Part shown: positions 21,098 to 30,880 of the stretch, one piece after another | Layout of the letters: every line of letters starts with the position of its first letter | Position numbering within the stretch: position 1 is the stretch's first letter | Origin: Leishmania mexicana MHOM/GT/2001/U1103 | Lineage: Eukaryota; Euglenozoa; Kinetoplastea; Trypanosomatida; Trypanosomatidae | Direction of reading: 5' to 3' | Assembly: GCF_000234665.1 (NCBI RefSeq) | Contig: NC_018332.1 | Span: 553,755 to 617,754 of the forward strand | DNA length: 64,000 nt | Position numbers and translations under genes: made by a program | The notes under the pieces: model-generated | What the model saw: the letters and a program-made list of their open reading frames with translations, nothing else | Told to the model about the DNA's origin: nothing | The model's database searches: none

Positions 21098-21578
21098 CGG
21101 CTCACCGCGTCCCTTCTCTGCCGCACAGCACGAGCTGAAGGCCACTCTACACCCCAGGCCCGCCACAGCGATGCGCCGACTCGGTCACCTGAGCACGGCT
21201 CCTGTCCCCACCCCCACCCACCCCCGCTCCGCAGGCAGCCTCACAGTCGCTCCCGTTGTGCCGGGTGACACACGCTCGAGCCACGCTGACACGCTGCCGA
21301 ACATACCCATGGCGCAAACATCGTCACCGTCGCCGGCGGCTCTCACGCAGCGCCATCCAGGACCTGGCCGCCGGCATCCGTAGCGATACATCACACTGGC
21401 TTCGCCGTGTCGCAGGCGCTGGACCCTGTCGCGGCCAGGAGCGGTGGGTCGGCATTGGCAGGGATAGGGGGAGGGGAGGGGGGGGCGGCTCGGCTCTCTC
21501 CACAGAGAGTGCGGGGTGCACGGGGCCCTGACACATACCACGCCGGGGTGTTCCCCCGCGTTACTAGTGCCGCCTTTC
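21098..21578 (-). mobile_element. SIDER-type retroposon, copy 2 (antisense to its array)
   Basis: This 481-bp element is the reverse complement of copy 1 at near identity and matches copy 3 almost base for base. One visible difference from copy 3 is at 21466, where gatagggg here reads gatagcgg there. Read on the - strand it begins gaaaggcggcactagtaacg and ends gcggtgagccg, followed by an A-rich tail (the t-rich run on the + strand at 21084-21097). It encodes nothing intact. It is the only one of the three copies opposite to the transcription direction of its array. It lies just before the composite satellite. Confidence 0.78.
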
Positions 21579-22147
21579 CGCGATGGCAGCTATAGAAACA
21601 AAGAGCAGCGTTTGGCTACGGCAAGTGCCACATCTTGTCGTCACCCTCTCTGCCACTCTCACAGACAGCACGGTTACTTGCTTCCCGTCCGCCCCCCCCC
21701 CACCTTCTCAGCTCCAAACAGCGGAAAAAGTGGTGCAGGTGTGTCACGCTGCATACCAGACATACAGCCCCAAGTTTGCGTGTCAACCTGTTGGTAGCGA
21801 TGCCCCACCCCACTACTGCCGATGATTCTCGCATCGTGTGTCTTTTCCCGCTCATACAATCGCTGCGCCATCGGTCGTTGACGCCCTCCCTTTCCTTCAT
21901 CTGCGCACTCACTCTTCTGCTAGGATGCCTCCCTCACTCTGGTGTCCAAAACCTTTATCCGCTGGCGCTTAGCTGATCGGTTGTACCCATACCGAAGCGA
22001 TGGCAAGGATACACCAGGAGGCTAACCACCACGCAACGCCCCTGAATGGCTTCCAAGCTGTGCCCTACACGGCCTAATCTCCATTCAACGTTCGTCGGCC
22101 GCACACCCCCGTCGTGCCCACTCGCCTTACATAACGTAGAGAGGGTC
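21579..22147. other. spacer between retroposon and satellite
   Basis: No gene is present. The sequence loses its pyrimidine-rich character at about 21960 and becomes mixed-composition DNA that continues to the satellite. This suggests the left edge of an inserted or unusual block. Confidence 0.45.
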
Positions 22148-24575
22148 CCAGCAAAGCAAAGGAGGAGCCGAGGAGAGCCCTCCCCACCTGGCGGGCAGGC
22201 GAGTCTCGGCCAGGCAGACGAGTCTCGGCCAGGCAGGCGAGCCGCGGCCAGACAAAAGAGCGCCGGCAATGCAGAGGAGCCCCAGCAAGCCGGCAAGGGG
22301 CCCGGCAAAGCAACGGAGGAGCCGAGGAGAGCCCTCCCCACCTGGCGGGCAGACGAGTCTCGGCCAGGCAGGCGAGCCGCGGCCAGGCAGACGAGTCTCG
22401 GCCAGGCAGGCGCGTCTCGGCCAGGCTGACGCGTCTCGGCCAGGCTGACGCGTCTCGGCCAGGCAGGCGAGCCGCGGGCAGACAAAAGAGCGCCGGCAAT
22501 GCAGAGGAGCCCCAGCAAGCCGGCAAGGGGCCCGGCAAAGCAACGGAGGAGCCGAGGAGAGCCCTCCCCACCTGGCGGGCAGACGAGTCTCGGCCAGGCA
22601 GGCGAGCCGCGGCCAGGCAGACGAGTCTCGGCCAGGCAGGCGCGTCTCGGCCAGGCAGGCGAGCCGCGGCCAGACAAAAGAGCGCCGGCAATGCAGAGGA
22701 GCCCCAGCAAGCCGGCAAGGGGCCCGGCAAAGCAACGGAGGAGCCGAGGAGAGCCCTCCCCACCTGGCGGGCAGACGAGTCTCGGCCAGGCAGGCGAGTC
22801 TCGGCCAGGCAGACGCGTCTCGGCCAGGCAGGCGAGCCGCGGCCAGACAGGCGAGTCTCGGCCAGGCAGACGAGTCTCGGCCAGGCAGGCGCGTCTCGGC
22901 CAGGCAGGCGAGTCTCGGCCAGGCAGGCGCGTCTCGGCCAGGCAGGCGAGCCGCGGCCAGGCAGACGAGTCTCGGCCAGGCAGGCGCGTCTCGGCCAGGC
23001 AGGCGAGCCGCGGCCAGACAGGCGAGTCTCGGCCAGGCAGACGAGTCTCGGCCAGGCAGGCGCGTCTCGGCCAGGCTGACGAGTCTCGGCCAGGCAGGCG
23101 CGTCTCGGCCAGGCAGGCGAGCCGCGGCCAGACAAAAGAGCGCCGGCAATGCAGAGGAGCCCCAGCAAGCCGGCAAGGGGCCCGGCAAAGCAACGGAGGA
23201 GCCGAGGAGAGCCCTCCCCACCTGGCGGGCAGACGAGTCTCGGCCAGGCAGGCGAGTCTCGGCCAGGCAGACGCGTCTCGGCCAGGCAGGCGAGCCGCGG
23301 CCAGACAGGCGAGTCTCGGCCAGGCAGACGAGTCTCGGCCAGGCAGGCGAGCCGCGGCCAGACAAAAGAGCGCCGGCAATGCAGAGGAGCCCCAGCAAGC
23401 CGGCAAGGGGCCCGGCAAAGCAACGGAGGAGCCGAGGAGAGCCCTCCCCACCTGGCGGGCAGACGAGTCTCGGCCAGGCAGGCGAGTCTCGGCCAGGCAG
23501 ACGAGTCTCGGCCAGGCAGGCGAGCCGCGGCCAGACAGGCGAGTCTCGGCCAGGCAGACGAGTCTCGGCCAGGCAGGCGCGTCTCGGCCAGGCAGGCGAG
23601 CCGCGGCCAGACAAAAGAGCGCCGGCAATGCAGAGGAGCCCCAGCAAGCCGGCAAGGGGCCCGGCAAAGCAACGGAGGAGCCGAGGAGAGCCCTCCCCAC
23701 CTGGCGGGCAGACGAGTCTCGGCCAGGCAGGCGCGTCTCGGCCAGGCAGGCGAGTCTCGGCCAGGCAGGCGAGCCGCGGCCAGACAAAAGAGCGCCGGCA
23801 ATGCAGAGGAGCCCCAGCAAGCCGGCAAGGGGCCCGGCAAAGCAACGGAGGAGCCGAGGAGAGCCCTCCCCACCTGGCGGGCAGACGAGTCTCGGCCAGG
23901 CAGGCGAGCCGCGGCCAGGCTGACGCGTCTCGGCCAGGCTGACGCGTCTCGGCCAGGCAGGCGAGCCGCGGCCAGACAAAAGAGCGCCGGCAATGCAGAG
24001 GAGCCCCAGCAAGCCGGCAAGGGGCCCGGCAAAGCAACGGAGGAGCCGAGGAGAGCCCTCCCCACCTGGCGGGCAGACGAGTCTCGGCCAGGCAGGCGAG
24101 TCTCGGCCAGGCAGACGAGTCTCGGCCAGGCAGGCGAGCCGCGGCCAGACAGGCGAGTCTCGGCCAGGCTGACGCGTCTCGGCCAGGCAGGCGAGTCTCG
24201 GCCAGGCAGGCGAGCCGCGGCCAGACAAAAGAGCGCCGGCAATGCAGAGGAGCCCCAGCAAGCCGGCAAGGGGCCCGGCAAAGCAACGGAGGAGCCGAGG
24301 AGAGCCCTCCCCACCTGGCGGGCAGACGAGTCTCGGCCAGGCAGGCGAGTCTCGGCCAGGCAGACGCGTCTCGGCCAGGCAGGCGAGCCGCGGCCAGGCT
24401 GACGCGTCTCGGCCAGGCAGGCGAGCCGCGGCCAGACAAAAGAGCGCCGGCAATGCAGAGGAGCCCCAGCAAGCCGGCAAGGGGCCCGGCAAAGCAACGG
24501 AGGAGCCGAGGAGAGCCCTCCCCACCTGGCGGGCAGACGAGTCTCGGCCAGGCAGGCGGGTCTCAGCCAGGCCAA
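22148..24575. repeat. GC-rich composite satellite: 97-bp head plus n x 19-bp units
   Basis: Ten complete heads begin (gacaaaag reference point) at 22251, 22481, 22673, 23131, 23361, 23610, 23783, 23975, 24224 and 24435. A degenerate partial head lies at about 22148-22198. Spacings are 230, 192, 458, 230, 249, 173, 192, 249 and 211 bp, each equal to 97 + 19n with n = 7, 5, 19, 7, 8, 4, 5, 8 and 6. The 19-bp unit has variants acgagtctcggccaggcag, gcgcgtctcggccaggcag, acgcgtctcggccaggctg and gcgagccgcggccagacag. Every head is followed by the acgagtctc variant and preceded by the gcgagccgcg...gacaa variant, so the array is ordered. The + strand is poor in T and almost free of stop codons in all frames on both strands. 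I know of no described family with this structure. Confidence 0.93.
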
Positions 24576-25180
24576 AGAACGCCCGAAAGCCGAAGATTAC
24601 CTCGAAAACTGCGTGTGTGCGGACGTGGAGCCTCAGGACGCCAGACCGAAGATCCAGCGGGGATCCCAGCCCTCTGCGAGAGGCGCCTTCGTGGAGCGTG
24701 GGATAGGTGCCCGGCGTTGAAGCGCAACGGAGCGACCATCTTGGTCCAGCGAAGCGCTACGTCAGCGCATATGGTGTGAAGCGAGGTGCATGTTTTCCTT
24801 ACGCGAAGGTGCGCGGGTGACAATCCTAGCAGTGGGAAGCGACGCTGGCTTCTGGGCGATAGGCTAGGTCCGGATCAGGCACGAGCTACCGGCGCATGGA
24901 CTAGCACGGAGCCATCAGAGCACTATAGCGTGGCGGGTGACTAAGGCAGCAGGAAGGATGGCTGATGAGGGCCTCAACAAACCTCCCCAAAAACGAGCCG
25001 ACTGGTAGTAAGCGCGCAACACCCACGTGAAATCGGGCGCCGAAAGAGCTGGACGTTGCTGGTCGGTAGCTGCGGATTCTCGTGAACGAAGTCGGCGACT
25101 CCTGAGGCAATGGATGGAAAATGGCGGATCCGGCCGACTGCAGCGTTCCGCTGTGAGCCTGCCAGCTCATGTTTCCTCTA
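24576..25180. other. atypical unique sequence right of the satellite
   Basis: About 600 bases of mixed-composition DNA with no long pyrimidine tracts, no credible ORF and no similarity that I recognise. Its style matches 21960-22147 on the other side of the satellite. The two flanks plus the satellite may form one inserted block of about 3.2 kb. No terminal inverted repeats or clear target duplication were found by eye. Confidence 0.4.
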
Positions 25181-26584
25181 GTGCCTTTCTCCACAGACTC
25201 TCATCCTCCCCGTTGTTTTCTTCCATCTCTCTTTCTCCCACCCCCTCACCATTCCGCTAACGCACACCTCACCTAACAGCAACGCAAGCGGTGAGGGCGC
25301 TGCTCCCCCTGCCTAGCACACTCAGAGAAAAGCATACAGTGGAGCGGAAGAAAAGAGAGAGCGGCGTTGTCTCTGTCGCGCATGCTTGCCGTGCCCACTC
25401 ACAGACACACACGAAAAAGCGCGAAGCAGCAGCTCTTCCTTTGGTCTTCGTCGGAAAACGGCTAGTTGAGCCTCGCTTTTTTTACTGACCCCTTTGTACG
25501 TGTGTGTGTGTGTGTGTGTGTGTGTTTGTGTGCCTCGTGCTCCTCGGACGTGGGTGCGTACGTCCGCATTGCTCTGGCAGAACCTTCAACTTCCCCCCGG
25601 CATCCCTCCTCCTCCTCCCATTCTTGCTTCTTCTCTAATTTGTTCTCTTCTCCATCACACTCCGTCTTTTCCCTCGATTCCGGTCTCACCCCCCCCGCCC
25701 GCCGCTGCCGGAGGCAGAAGGAAAAGAAAGAAACCAAGAAAAGCTCTTCCTCATCACAGACTCACTCGCGCGCCCTGTTCTCTTCTCTCCCTTTTGTTTT
25801 CCTTCCGCTTGCGTCAGGTCGCTCTCCGTAGTTTCCTATCGTTGTTGTTCCCTCCTCCCCCTCTCTCTCACGTTGGTGTGTCTTACCCTCTCTCTCTCTG
25901 CCGCTCTTGTGTCTCATCTCGCGCGCTCCTCTGTTTCTCTGCCCCCCCCCCTCCGGCTCGCTCGCTCGTTCTCTCTGTGTGCGCGTGCGTGCGTGTGTGT
26001 CTTCCCAGCATCCCCTTTTCTTCCTTGTTTCTTACTCTTGCTCGTTGGTCTCCCCCCTCCCCCTGCATGCGTGTGCTGCCTTCGTCACAGGTGTTTTGTT
26101 CACGTTGCTTTCCTCTTCGCTTCCATTTTGTCCCCCCCCCTCCCCTTCTCCCGCACTCCAGACACACACACACGCTTCTGTATCTCGATTTTTTTTCCTT
26201 GCCTCTCTCTCTGTGTTTCTCCTCTGTTGTTGCTTCGACAGCCGTTAGCTCACGCAGCTCTCTCTCCCCCCTCCCCTCCTCGTGCGCCCTCCCTCTTCCG
26301 GCGTCCTCGACCGGGTCCTTGCTGAACTTCGAGTCGCTTCCGTGGTCGCTGGACTTGCTCGACACTCTTCTCTCCTCCCCCTCCCTCCCTTTGGTGTGCC
26401 GATCGCGCGCTCTTCCTTTTCTGTTTTTTTTTCTCTGTTTCACGTGCCGCAGTGACGCGCGTCGCCACCCCCTCCCTCCCTCGCCCACGTCTCCACAAGT
26501 CTCCCTCGCGCGTGGGCTTCGTTCGTTTGGGGGCATTGTTGCCTCTATCCCTTGACTGACGTCGCCAAAACGCGTGCGCGGCAG
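25181..26584 (+). promoter_or_regulatory. 1.4-kb pyrimidine-rich leader of the 176-aa gene
   Basis: The + strand is strongly C/T-biased from about 25190 to 26550, with a (TG)n run at 25500-25525 and many CT and C tracts. This is the kind of signal that directs trans-splicing and polyadenylation, but it is unusually long. Several AGs near 26495-26584 could serve as spliced-leader acceptors. Open frames across it, up to 353 codons, are translations of the tract and not genes. Confidence 0.45.
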
Positions 26585-27115
26585 ATGGAGCCTACGGAGC
26601 CTCAATCCAGCGCCGACAGCCGCGCGTCGGAGGAACAGCCGCAGTGGCTTTTCCCCGACGCTGACCCAAACACAGATTCGGCGCAACCCTTCGTGTGCGA
26701 CCCCTACGGCGGCGTGCCGCGTAGGGAGGACTATGATCCGTGCAACACGGCGCAGCCGCCGCCGCGGCGGACACACGATCACGACATGCAAGCCACTTTT
26801 CGCTCCTTCCGCAGCGTTGTGCTCAGCACGCAATCCTGGGGAGTTCAGTGGACGGAGGCGACGGACACGAGTGTCAAGCGCTGGGTGCAACGAGCCTTGA
26901 AGGTAGACGACGTGGAGGATCCGTCTTCATCATCGCCCTGGGCGCCGTCCTCACCTCGGGCCACGTCATCTGGCCGCCCCAGCAACGACGACTCGGCGTG
27001 CGAGTACCGAGAGAGTTCACCACGTGGGACAACCACGACAGCGCCGCCGCAGAGAGACTCTCCATCGTTGCAGAGGCGCCAGCACCCGCCCCCAGCTCGG
27101 GGGAAAGGCTCCTGA
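26585..27115 (+). CDS. small protein of unknown function (176 aa), last gene of + array
   Basis: The ATG at 26585 opens MEPTEPQSSADSRASEEQPQ and the frame encodes 176 residues; no ATG lies upstream in frame. The middle (about 75-115) is the most ordered part: MQATFRSFRSVVLSTQSWGV, then a stretch ending KRWVQRALKVDDVED. The ends are Ser/Pro/Thr-rich and probably disordered. I see no signal peptide, TM segment or catalytic motif. It is the final + strand gene before the convergent strand-switch region and is separated from the hydrolase gene by 6.3 kb containing the retroposon and the satellite. Composition and the central block support a real gene, but conservation could not be tested. Confidence 0.7.
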   Translation: MEPTEPQSSADSRASEEQPQWLFPDADPNTDSAQPFVCDPYGGVPRREDYDPCNTAQPPPRRTHDHDMQATFRSFRSVVLSTQSWGVQWTEATDTSVKRWVQRALKVDDVEDPSSSSPWAPSSPRATSSGRPSNDDSACEYRESSPRGTTTTAPPQRDSPSLQRRQHPPPARGKGS

Positions 27116-27372
27116 AGCGCGCAGTGGCCGTCACGCCGGTCAAAGCACGCCGTCACCCCCCCCCCACCCATTTCCCTCCGTGTCGCCATGACCACGACAA
27201 ATCAACGTGAACCTGTCTTGTATCGTCCTTTTTTATTTGTATTATGATCCGCTTCTTGTTTGGTCGTGGGTGCTCCCGTTTCTCTGCGTGGGCACGTACA
27301 CTTTCCTCACATACAGAATCGCTGCTCGCTCTCGCTGCTGTTGGAGCCAAACACCACTGTGACTTGTTGCAG

Positions 27373-27405
<33 letters not shown>

Positions 27406-28664
27406 ATGCGAAGTCGTGCAGGCCCTCCTTTGGGTGCGGGCAGCTAAGTGTTTCCGTTCACGTAGCAGGGCAGCACTGAAGTGCCCGCTCGCCTCAGGAC
27501 ATACTGGGCGTCGTACTCGAGTTGTTGTTTGCGGCATGTCGTTTAACGGCTGTTGAGCATCTCAGAACGTAATATGATGTGGCTGCTTGCGTCGTTGTGG
27601 GTGTATGTTGCCCTGTGTACGCATACGAGTGTGTTGTACGAGCAGAGGCAGATTCAACTTGTCCTTTCACCTTTTCGTTGGCCCCCCCCACATATACACA
27701 TACATTCTCTGCGCTGACGTGGGCGAGAGAGTTGGACGGGGAGGGGGGGCATCACGTGAACGGCGGGGAGCTGTCCCCCCTGCTGGTGAGGATGCGTCCA
27801 TCATCACCACCCCTGTGCGAAGCGAGATGTGTCGCACAGACGCGCGCACACGGGGCACACGCTCGTTGATGTTAGTGCTCGTGTTTCCTCTTCACATTAC
27901 CACCCCACCCCCACATCTTCATTTTGGCTTGTGTTATTTCTCACTTAATCATGGCGTCGTCCGGACGCCCGGGTGGGAGAATGGGGAGGCGCGTATCACA
28001 GCCGAGGGTCGGCCATTCCTCCTCAAAAAAAAAACAGATAATATAATAACGTAGTACAGATCAAGATGGAAGTCTCTTGTGCATCTGTGGTAGACGCGAG
28101 AGAGGGCTAGAGCATAAAAGACGTGTCACAGCTTGTACCCCATGGGTGTGCATGGTTAGATGTGTGGAACCGCTCTCTCTCCCGCTCGTGGTTGTTGTTG
28201 GCGAGCGGGCGAGCGAGATTGGAAGGCATGTGACATGTGTAGAGTGACCCGCAGACATCCCCGACGTGCAGCATGGCAGACGAATCAGAACACATCTGCA
28301 GCACCGGAAAGGGGGGAGGAGGCGGGATGCGCGCTGCCATGTGCACCACAGTGATGCGAAATGGGGCAGGGAGTCGTGAGAGTAACGAAAGGCAGACCTG
28401 CCACCTTTCATGGTGTGGCAGCATGTTCGGTATTGTCGTTTCGCTTTGGTTGCTTCGTCGGCTTCCTTGCGGTTCAACCAATAACCTCCAGCTAGAGGGA
28501 GAGGGGGGGTCACGTACCGGTCTTCTTCCGCACAGCCTGCCCATGACACCGAGTGCGATGATGTGTTCGCCTGCCAGTCCTCGCTTCCTCCCCTTTCCTT
28601 CGCTGCCTTTTCCTTTTTTGTGTCATACGAGAGGACAGGCACACGCGCACACACTTACGCATGG
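27116..28664. other. convergent strand-switch region (transcription termination zone)
   Basis: No gene is seen on either strand for 1.55 kb. The + array ends at 27115 and the - array ends at 28665, so two polycistronic units converge here. In Leishmania such regions are known sites of Pol II termination, usually marked by base J, and sometimes hold Pol III genes. I found no tRNA or 5S signature by eye. The region holds a (TG)n run at 27375-27404 and a short A-run at 28026-28034. Confidence 0.75.
27375..27404. repeat. (TG)n microsatellite in the convergent region
   Basis: This is an uninterrupted GT run of about 30 bases, 260 bases after the last + strand stop codon. Confidence 0.9.
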
Positions 28665-29912
28665 TTACGCATTAGGTCGATTCAAGAATTCGGAAAAGCG
28701 AAGCTTCTCCGCCTGCAGATTTCGACGCACCTTCCCCTCAGCAGACGAGGTCCTCGTCTTGCTCACCACCACCTCCACAAAGGCTGGCCCGTCGCACTGA
28801 CGCAGCTCAGCCAAAGAAGCGACAAGATCACCAAGCTCGATCACAGGTTCCTCGCGCACGGCAAAGTACCCGCAGGCCTTGGCCACGCCCGTCAGCGAGG
28901 CATCAAAGGCCGCCGTGGTATGGCCGCCCTCCATCGAGTAACAGCCATCGTTAACCACGATATGCTTGAAGTTCTGCAGCAGTCCAGCACCGGTGGTGAC
29001 GTCCCTCATCGCTTTGAGGCCACCGTTCGTCGCCATCGCGTTAAGGTGTACAAGGGCCGCCCCGTCGCCCTCGATGCAGACGACCTGCAGCGACGGTCGC
29101 GACAAGGCAATACCCGTCGCCACGCCTGCCGCGTGACCCGGCGAGTCTGCCAGCAGAAGGTCCTGCGCGGCTGTGTCGCCGGAAACCGTCGCCCGCGCGC
29201 GGCGCAGAGACTCCTGCACGCTCCCGCAGCTGCACACGAACGCGTCCGTTGCATTGAACTGGCGACACACTTGATTGGCGACCGCGTCATGGTCAAGTGG
29301 CGCCGTGGGAAGCGCGTCCGCGTCTGGACGTCGCTGCGTGTACGGCGCCAGAGTTCCGGGCTCCAGCAGCACCGCGAACGGTGTCTTCTCGGAGGCCAAG
29401 TGGTGGTACGCCTTGTCCATTGTCACGTCCCAGTTCATTGCAACATCGAGGCTGTTCCCCATGATCGCGTACGGAACGCCGACGGCGGCCAAACAGTGTT
29501 CCGTCAGTCGGCCCTGTGCAACCAGCCCCGGCTTCACCTGCTCGTCCGCGGTGTCGAGCTTACCGCGCCAGCTGATGAGCATCAAGCATGGCATGCGGTA
29601 GGCATCCTGGTTGAAAAGGGTCAGCAAGGGGTTCATGGAGTCCCCTATCCCGCTGTTCTGCATGAACACGCATGGGGTGCGCAGGGTGGACAGGTAGTAA
29701 CCGGCCGCCATCGCCATGGCGTTGCCGCAGTTGGTCGCCATCACGTACTCGCCCGCTGCCGTGCTATCAGCCAGGTACGAGGTGAGGGGGCACAAGTAGT
29801 AGTCGGGCATCCCAAAGAAGGCGCTGGTGCCGTGTTCCTTGAGGGACCGGACCAGGTACTCGGGCGAGAGCTGTTTGTTGCCCTCCAGAGCGCGGCGGCA
29901 GCAGCGCAGCAT
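28665..29912 (-). CDS. phosphonopyruvate decarboxylase-like TPP enzyme (415 aa)
   Basis: The fold and motifs are those of phosphonopyruvate decarboxylase, which converts phosphonopyruvate to phosphonoacetaldehyde in phosphonate (2-aminoethylphosphonate) synthesis. Visible signatures are FMQNSGIGDSMNPLLTLF in the pyrimidine-binding half and the TPP/Mg motif GDG (282-284) with VVNDGCYSMEGGHTT (from 319) in the PP half. Two departures stand out. The family motif ANEG, whose Glu activates the cofactor, reads TNCG here, with Cys62 in place of Glu. The DN pair of the Mg motif is inverted to ND, after an insertion of roughly nine residues. The start at 29912 gives MLRCCRRALEG and the expected family length. 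The frame is open further upstream but there encodes pyrimidine-rich leader. It is the last gene of the - strand array. Confidence 0.9.
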   Translation of the reverse strand: MLRCCRRALEGNKQLSPEYLVRSLKEHGTSAFFGMPDYYLCPLTSYLADSTAAGEYVMATNCGNAMAMAAGYYLSTLRTPCVFMQNSGIGDSMNPLLTLFNQDAYRMPCLMLISWRGKLDTADEQVKPGLVAQGRLTEHCLAAVGVPYAIMGNSLDVAMNWDVTMDKAYHHLASEKTPFAVLLEPGTLAPYTQRRPDADALPTAPLDHDAVANQVCRQFNATDAFVCSCGSVQESLRRARATVSGDTAAQDLLLADSPGHAAGVATGIALSRPSLQVVCIEGDGAALVHLNAMATNGGLKAMRDVTTGAGLLQNFKHIVVNDGCYSMEGGHTTAAFDASLTGVAKACGYFAVREEPVIELGDLVASLAELRQCDGPAFVEVVVSKTRTSSAEGKVRRNLQAEKLRFSEFLNRPNA

Positions 29913-30880
29913 GGGAAGTAGACAGAGGGAAAAGAAAGTTGACGAGGACGCGTGGGTCGCAAACTCCACGCTAAGCAAAGTACGTGAGGGGATAAGAACG
30001 AAAAGACTGAAGGCGCGGAGGAAACGGAGAAGGCAACGAGGAGCTTCGAGGTGCAGCGAGCAGGAAACTCGGGACACCCATGCACGCCAGTCACCGCGTG
30101 GCCCAGAGACGCTGAAGCCGTACAAGGCAGTAAAAGGCAAAAGGAGAACTGGCACGCGCGATGCAGAATGCAAAGGAACAGAAAGCGAGCAGGTGGCGCA
30201 GCCAACGCGAAGGGCTCTGTGGTGGAGTGCAATGGGGTGGAGAGATTCGGGCGCGCGACCGTCTTCGTCACCTTCACCAGAGGCGAGATGGACTCTCCCC
30301 TCACTAGACGGCCCTCCCGAGGGAGAATCCACCCGGTGGAAGGAGCGGCGTCTCCTGTCGCTGAAAGGCCACATGGCCAAGGCGAGACGAGGCGGAGCGT
30401 GCGAAGGAGGGAAAGAAGGCAAAAACGACATGGAGAGCAGATTTTTGGGGGGGAGGGGAGTGGGACTGGGAGTAGCAAGAGAACGCGATGGCAGAAAAAG
30501 ACCCAAGAGGCGTGGGGGGAAGGGGTCAATGCGGAAGGGGGCAACACGCGCCCTCTCTGGGGCGGCGGGCCCCCTCCTACCATCACCACCACCCCCCACC
30601 GCGCCGCCCCACATGTTCCACACCGTGCCGACGGCGGTATAACCGTCTTGCCCTCGATGTCGGCCGAAGGCACGTGAACGGCGCATCAACACAGTGGGAT
30701 ATCAGTGAGAACGAGTGCGTCGCAGCGCACAGTTTTGCTTTTCTTGTTGTTCGATCGGCAGCCTCTCGCCCTCTCGCACACACACCCTCGCCTCTCTCTC
30801 ACGAGAAAGGCACGCACGCGCCCATGACGACCACACCAACAGCAGTCGCAGAGGCCGACCCGTACGTGTGCGCCCTTTTC
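29913..30880 (-). promoter_or_regulatory. leader of the decarboxylase-like gene
   Basis: This is non-coding sequence on the - strand. A pyrimidine tract about 30 bases long ends in CTTAG, with AG at 29972-29971, predicting a 5' UTR of about 58 nt. Other pyrimidine-rich stretches lie at 30380-30480. The frame that extends the decarboxylase upstream here is low in complexity and is not part of the protein. Confidence 0.45.

Noticed and set aside
21963..21985. tRNA A-box-like string (tagctgatcgg)
   Set aside because: No matching B box (ggttcnantcc type) at the proper distance and no cloverleaf could be drawn.
21955..24575. Very long open frames on the - strand (781-856 codons) and + strand (up to 474 codons) over the satellite
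   Set aside because: All frames are open at once because of T-poor repeat composition. No single frame is conserved, since each 19-bp unit shifts the frame. They are not listed as genes.
25494..26555. Open frame of 353 codons on the + strand
   Set aside because: It is Ser/Leu/Pro/Cys-rich and follows directly from the C/T-rich and TG-rich tract.
28665..30692. Long N-terminal extension of the decarboxylase-like gene
   Set aside because: The additional 260 codons are pyrimidine-rich leader with no order, and a good acceptor lies just upstream of the ATG at 29912.
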